Positions 16,708 to 19,762 of a stretch of 19,762 nt of DNA are shown here, piece after piece. The position numbers and the translations under genes are program-made. The notes under the pieces were generated by a model, which was not told the origin of the DNA, did no database searches, and was given only the letters and a program-made list of their open reading frames with translations. The stretch's first letter is position 1. Every line of letters starts with the position of its first letter. The DNA is from Cytophagales bacterium (lineage in GTDB: Bacteria > Bacteroidota > Bacteroidia > Cytophagales > Cyclobacteriaceae): NCBI GenBank assembly GCA_027317105.1, contig DAHVFH010000142.1, forward strand, positions 1-19,762, written 5' to 3'.

Positions 16708-16780
16708 ACATAAGATTTAAGTATAAAGACTTAAGACGGTCTAGATACTTTTGTCTTGCTACTTACTACTTACTACTATT
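16708..16780. repeat. Intergenic TTAAG / TACT short-repeat spacer
   Basis: Between the two dehydrogenase subunit genes lies a low-complexity spacer. It has repeated ATAAGATTTAAG / AGACTTAAGAC blocks, then GTCTT (16753-16757) capable of pairing with AAGAC (16728-16732), then ACTTACTACTTACTACT near 16761-16777. It is not coding. It resembles degenerate dispersed repeats. Confidence 0.4.
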
Positions 16781-17440
16781 ATGGACAGAAGAAAATACTT
16801 AAAAACATTCGCAGTCGGAACGGTGGGAACACTCTCAGCGGCTTCCCTTATTGACGCGTGTAAGCCTGAAGATAAAGGCAAAGAAGCTGTAGCAACCCCT
16901 ACCATAGACCGCACTCCAGATGAGCTAGCCCACGATAACAAGCTCATGGCCGAAAAATTCTTTACGGATCATGAGATGAAAACAATTTCTGTTTTATCCG
17001 ATATTATCATTCCAAAGGATGATAGCTCAGGAAGCGCTACAGACGCGAAAGTCCCTGATTTCATTGAGTTTATTGTGAAAGATATGCCGCACCATCAAAC
17101 GCCAATGCGCGGTGGATTAAGGTGGCTTGATCTTCAATGCGCAAAGAAATTCAACCATTCATTTGTGGACTGCAGTGCCTCCCAACAAATCGAGATGGTT
17201 GACGAAATTGCGTTCCCAGAAAAAGCGAAACCGGAAATGCAGCAAGGTGTAGCTTTCTTCAACCTCATGCGCGACCTTACTGCCACCGGATTTTTTACTA
17301 GTAAGATAGGCATAGAAGATTTAGGCTACATGGGAAACAAACCCAACCAATGGGATGGTGTGCCGCAAGATGTACTTGACCAATATGGTGTGAAATATGA
17401 TGAGCGAACATTAGCAGAGAGTGTGAAATTTGATACTTGA
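16781..17440 (+). CDS. Gluconate 2-dehydrogenase subunit 3 family protein, Tat lipoprotein
   Basis: A 219 aa small subunit of the GMC dehydrogenase. The start is the ATG at 16781, giving MDRRKYLKTFAVGT, a twin-arginine signal. The signal ends LIDAC, a plausible lipobox with Cys27 as the acylated residue. The mature part carries subunit 3 features: FFTDHEMKTISVLSDIIIPKDD, then PDFIEFIVKD, and a C-terminal LGYMGNKPNQWDGVP. In characterised relatives this subunit carries the signal-less catalytic subunit through Tat and anchors the complex. Upstream in-frame codons from 16751 would place extra residues before the Tat signal and are unlikely. It follows the large subunit by 73 bases. Inferred site: the periplasmic face of a membrane, delivering electrons to an unlinked cytochrome. 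Confidence 0.88.
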   Translation: MDRRKYLKTFAVGTVGTLSAASLIDACKPEDKGKEAVATPTIDRTPDELAHDNKLMAEKFFTDHEMKTISVLSDIIIPKDDSSGSATDAKVPDFIEFIVKDMPHHQTPMRGGLRWLDLQCAKKFNHSFVDCSASQQIEMVDEIAFPEKAKPEMQQGVAFFNLMRDLTATGFFTSKIGIEDLGYMGNKPNQWDGVPQDVLDQYGVKYDERTLAESVKFDT

Positions 17441-17458
17441 TTTTACACCTACACACAA

Positions 17459-17535
17459 GACGCTGGTTACTGGTGCTAGCGGCTCGCTTGTTAACCAGAG
17501 ACCAGAATCCAGCAGCTAGAATCCAGAATCCAAAA
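17459..17535. repeat. GCTGG/CCAG-type intergenic repeat, second copy
   Basis: This spacer shares ordered blocks with the one after yidD (14821-14883): GACGCTGG, then GCTTGT...GTTAACC, then AGAATCCAGCA. It ends in tandem AGAATCCAG units (from about 17518). Both copies begin within 20 bases of a stop codon. I read it as a dispersed intergenic repeat that can form CTGG/CCAG hairpins. Confidence 0.5.
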
Positions 17536-17559
17536 TGAACCTTTAAAAATTTAACAATC

Positions 17560-18984
17560 ATGATTTCAAGAAGAAAATTTATCGGGCAAGCCACCACGGC
17601 AGCGGCTGTCTTTACCATTGTTCCTCGTTTTGTACTAGGCAAGGGATACACGGCACCAAGTGATAAGCTTTATGTTGCCGGAATTGGGGCGGGAGGAAAA
17701 GGGGAAAGCGACATTGCCCATTTCGCAAAAAGTGGCAAAGCAGAAATTGCCTACCTCTGTGATGTGGATGAACGAAGAGCAGCCAAAACGGTGAAGAATT
17801 TTCCCACCGCAAAATTCTTTAAAGATTACCGCGTATTGCTCGACAAAGAGCACAAACATATTGATGCCGTTTCAGTGTCTACGCCTGATCACAACCATGC
17901 AGTGCAAGCCATGGCTGCCATGCAATTAGGAAAACATGTGTATGTGCAAAAGCCATTGACACACGATATTTTCGAGGCGCGCACACTGACCGAAGCAGCA
18001 AAAAAATATAAGGTAGTTACCCAAATGGGCAATCAGGGCGCTTCCAATGATGGTGTACGGCAATTGACCGAATGGTACAACGATGATCAAGTGGGAGATG
18101 TCCACACGGTCTATTGCTGGACCAACCGACCTGTATGGCCACAAGGAATTCCTTGGCCTACTCAAAAAGCAGAAATTCCAAAGGAACTCGATTGGGATTT
18201 ATGGCTGGGCACTGCCCCCACTAAAGATTATGTGGAAAAATTAGTACCCTTCAACTGGCGCGGTTGGTGGGATTATGGAACGGGTGCCTTAGGCGACATG
18301 GCCTGTCATATTATTGAGCCTCCTTTTAAAGTATTAGGCCTTGGCTATCCTACCGAAGTAGAATGCAGTGTGGGAAGTGTTTATGTGGATGAATTCAAGC
18401 GTGGTTATTTTCCTGAGAGTTGTCCTCCTTCTTCGCACATTATCTTGACCTTCCCTGAGCGAAATGGTAAATCCAAAGTAAAAATGCATTGGATGGACGG
18501 AGGGATCCAACCGGAACGTCCTGAAGAACTTGGCCCTAATGAAAAAATGGGTGACGGAGGCAACGGTGTAATCTTCATTGGCACAAAAGGAAAAATGATG
18601 TGTGGCACGTATAGCTCACTTCCATCTTTGCTGCCTACTTCACGCAATCAAGAAGTAAAAACACCAAAGACTATCAAACGGATAGTGGGAGGCGCGGAAG
18701 GTCACTACGGCCAATGGGTAGAGGCTTGCCTTGCAGGTTATGGAAAAATGGAAGTGAGTTCTGACTTCGCCATTGCCGGCCCCCTGACGGAATCCATCCT
18801 GATGGGAAATCTTGCGATCAGAAGTTATGACATTCGCAAGCCTAGAGAAAATAATGCAACGCAGTTTGATTATCCTGGGCGCGGAATTAAATTATTGTGG
18901 GATGGCCCCAATATGAAGATCACCAATTTTGATGAAGCCAATCAATTTGTAAAACGCGAGTACCGACAGGGATGGGGATTTTGA
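17560..18984 (+). CDS. Tat-exported Gfo/Idh/MocA family oxidoreductase
   Basis: A 474 aa NAD(P)-type sugar oxidoreductase carrying a Tat signal, MISRRKFIGQATTAAAVFTIVP. The Rossmann motif AGIGAGGKG is at about residues 40-48. The usual EKP motif is QKP here (130-132, VYVQKPLTH), as in many secreted members. The catalytic-helix region is GALGDMACHIIEPP (242-255). An exported enzyme cannot rely on cytosolic NAD(P)H, so it probably keeps a bound cofactor and works by internal redox cycling or lyase-type chemistry, as shown for secreted relatives acting on 3-keto sugars or glycosides. Placed 119 bases behind the GMC dehydrogenase pair, it probably processes the product of that enzyme. A diverged, broken copy follows immediately. 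Confidence 0.9.
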   Translation: MISRRKFIGQATTAAAVFTIVPRFVLGKGYTAPSDKLYVAGIGAGGKGESDIAHFAKSGKAEIAYLCDVDERRAAKTVKNFPTAKFFKDYRVLLDKEHKHIDAVSVSTPDHNHAVQAMAAMQLGKHVYVQKPLTHDIFEARTLTEAAKKYKVVTQMGNQGASNDGVRQLTEWYNDDQVGDVHTVYCWTNRPVWPQGIPWPTQKAEIPKELDWDLWLGTAPTKDYVEKLVPFNWRGWWDYGTGALGDMACHIIEPPFKVLGLGYPTEVECSVGSVYVDEFKRGYFPESCPPSSHIILTFPERNGKSKVKMHWMDGGIQPERPEELGPNEKMGDGGNGVIFIGTKGKMMCGTYSSLPSLLPTSRNQEVKTPKTIKRIVGGAEGHYGQWVEACLAGYGKMEVSSDFAIAGPLTESILMGNLAIRSYDIRKPRENNATQFDYPGRGIKLLWDGPNMKITNFDEANQFVKREYRQGWGF

Positions 18985-19005
18985 GATTTGAGAATAAGGT
19001 GGAAG

Positions 19006-19033
19006 GTTGATGTAAACACTTAAGCACATCAAC
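19006..19033. terminator. Hairpin after the Gfo/Idh/MocA gene
   Basis: GTTGATGT (19006-19013) and ACATCAAC (19026-19033) form a perfect 8 bp stem with a 12 nt loop, 21 bases after the stop codon. No T-run follows, so termination is only a possibility. Confidence 0.4.
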
Positions 19034-19050
19034 ACGTACACACATAAAAA

Positions 19051-19496
19051 ATGAGTTCACGCTGAAGATTTCTCGGGCAGGCTACAACAACCTATGGATG
19101 CCGCCTTCCGTATTTTACCGATTGATTTTCCAACGGAAGTAGAGTGCAGTGCCACAACTGCCTGGGAAGTTTTTTTCAAAGTGGCCAACTAGCGGACGCT
19201 TGCCCTTCCTCTTCAATCATTCACATGAAGTTTCCTCGCAAAGATGGAAAAGGAGATATCAAGTTCTCATGGAAGGATGGTGGGCTATTACCAGAAAGAC
19301 TTGAAGAACTCTTACCTGACGAACCTCTTGGCGACTCAGCCGGAGGGTATATTTTCTATGGAACCAAAGGAAAACTAATGGGCAACTACGATCTGCCACC
19401 TCATTACTTTGGGATGCAACGAACATGAAGTTTACCAATTTTGACGAAGCCAATGCATTTGTGAAACGCGAGTACAGAGAAGGGTGGAATCTTTAG
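19051..19496 (+). pseudogene. Decayed paralogue of the Gfo/Idh/MocA oxidoreductase
   Basis: Homologous to the intact gene just upstream but reduced to under a third of its length. It begins MSSR, then a TGA (19063-19065) where the second Tat arginine or its neighbour should be, then RFLGQATTT. After a frame change, MDAAFRILP is joined to PTEVECS, losing about 240 codons including the whole Rossmann domain. A TAG and frameshift at 19190-19192 precede ADACPSSSIIHMKFPRKDG. After GTKGKLMGNYDLPPHYFG a second deletion of about 90 codons joins the C-terminal LWDATNMKFTNFDEAN..., ending at TAG 19494-19496. It has at least two stops, two frame changes and two large deletions, so it cannot be functional. 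Both ends of the gene are preserved. Confidence 0.88.
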
Positions 19497-19653
19497 GTCA
19501 TGGAAATTAAAGTGTCAGGACTGACAGGAATAAAATTAGGCCAAATAAACACTTCCACGAAACCACTTACAGAATTCTTGCAGGCCATTATTTCTAAGTT
19601 TAAAGATGGTAATGATAACCTATTTTTCTCATCCAATTTGATTAAACCCAGAT

Positions 19654-19710
19654 TACGCATTAGAAAAAGTGGGATTAATAGGAGGTCTAATTTCTAATGC
19701 GTAGCATTAG
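19654..19710 (+). promoter_or_regulatory. Two mutually exclusive hairpins before the transposase start
   Basis: TACGCATTAGAAA (19654-19666) and TTTCTAATGCGTA (19691-19703) form a perfect 13 bp stem with a 24 nt loop. CTAATGC (19694-19700) can instead pair with GCATTAG (19704-19710) across a GTA loop. The shared middle arm makes the two structures alternatives. They end 12 bases before the transposase ATG. In many IS elements such structures limit read-through expression of the transposase. Confidence 0.6.
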
Positions 19711-19722
19711 GCAAACATTACC

Positions 19723-19762
19723 ATGGAATTTGATATAAGCTATACCAGTAAAGAGATTACAC
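19723..19762 (+). mobile_element. Start of an IS transposase gene (partial), possibly IS1380-type
   Basis: The final 40 bases open an ATG frame reading MEFDISYTSKEIT before the window ends. This beginning resembles, from memory, the xxFxIxYTDKEIT(PWGG) start of IS1380-like transposases common in Bacteroidota. Only 13 residues are visible, so the family is tentative. The hairpins just upstream fit an IS left end. I could not fix the terminal inverted repeat or a target duplication; the element may begin anywhere after the pseudogene stop at 19496. Confidence 0.45.

Noticed and set aside
6854..18984. A functional link between the putative gluconokinase and the GMC/subunit 3 genes (oxidation to gluconate, then phosphorylation)
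   Set aside because: Tempting because both names involve gluconate, but the genes are more than 6 kb apart on opposite strands with an unrelated operon between, and the GMC substrate is unknown. Context gives no support.
19500..19697. 65-codon frame beginning MEIKVSGLTG between the pseudogene and the transposase
   Set aside because: Its last third is formed by the two arms of the 13 bp inverted repeat, it resembles no family I know, and it lies where the IS end should be. I cannot support it as a gene.

Overview
The window looks like chromosomal DNA of a Bacteroidota bacterium, probably a Cytophagales-type soil or aquatic member. Three things point there: secreted carboxypeptidase-regulatory-like, macroglobulin and TonB-plug proteins; promoter-like sites of the TTG / TAnnTTTG kind without classical Shine-Dalgarno leaders; and a Tat-exported GMC / subunit 3 / Gfo-Idh-MocA sugar-oxidation cluster. 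The assignment rests on family recognition, not on a search.

Layout. 1-448 is an intergenic repeat block: a ~120 bp unit present twice at an exact 260 bp offset, plus TTCCGGC/GCCGGAA hairpins. 449-2032 (-) is prfC. 2033-2311 is a GC-rich intergenic patch. 2312-6766 (-) holds two secreted carboxypeptidase-regulatory-like proteins; the second is one ~1095-codon gene cut by a single in-frame TAG at 3359-3361. 6854-8311 (-) is an FGGY sugar kinase, probably gluconokinase. 8312-8700 has no intact gene but contains a remnant of a small secreted protein and a broken yidD 5' end. 8701-14387 (-) is a compact six-gene operon: TetR regulator, LolA-like periplasmic protein, two FtsX-type permeases, a LolD-like ATPase and an outer-membrane beta-barrel. 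Its promoter carries an imperfect palindrome that is a good candidate operator. 14598-14822 (+) is intact yidD. 14968-18984 (+) encodes a GMC dehydrogenase with a C-x5-C-x3-C cluster motif, its Tat-lipoprotein subunit 3, and a Tat-exported Gfo/Idh/MocA oxidoreductase. 19051-19496 is the decayed, twice-deleted paralogue of that last gene. From 19723 a transposase begins behind two mutually exclusive hairpins and runs off the window.

How the genes work together. The six-gene operon spans the whole envelope (cytoplasmic ATPase, inner-membrane permeases, periplasmic carrier-like protein, outer-membrane barrel) and carries its own regulator. It looks like a self-contained lipid- or lipoprotein-type export system of unknown substrate. 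The 14968-18984 cluster looks like a periplasmic sugar or glycoside oxidation module: the signal-less GMC subunit would be exported bound to the Tat-targeted small subunit, and the secreted Gfo/Idh/MocA enzyme would act on the keto-sugar product. The right end shows decay and IS activity. The yidD fragment at 8637-8688, facing the intact yidD across the operon, suggests that the operon lies in a remodelled locus.
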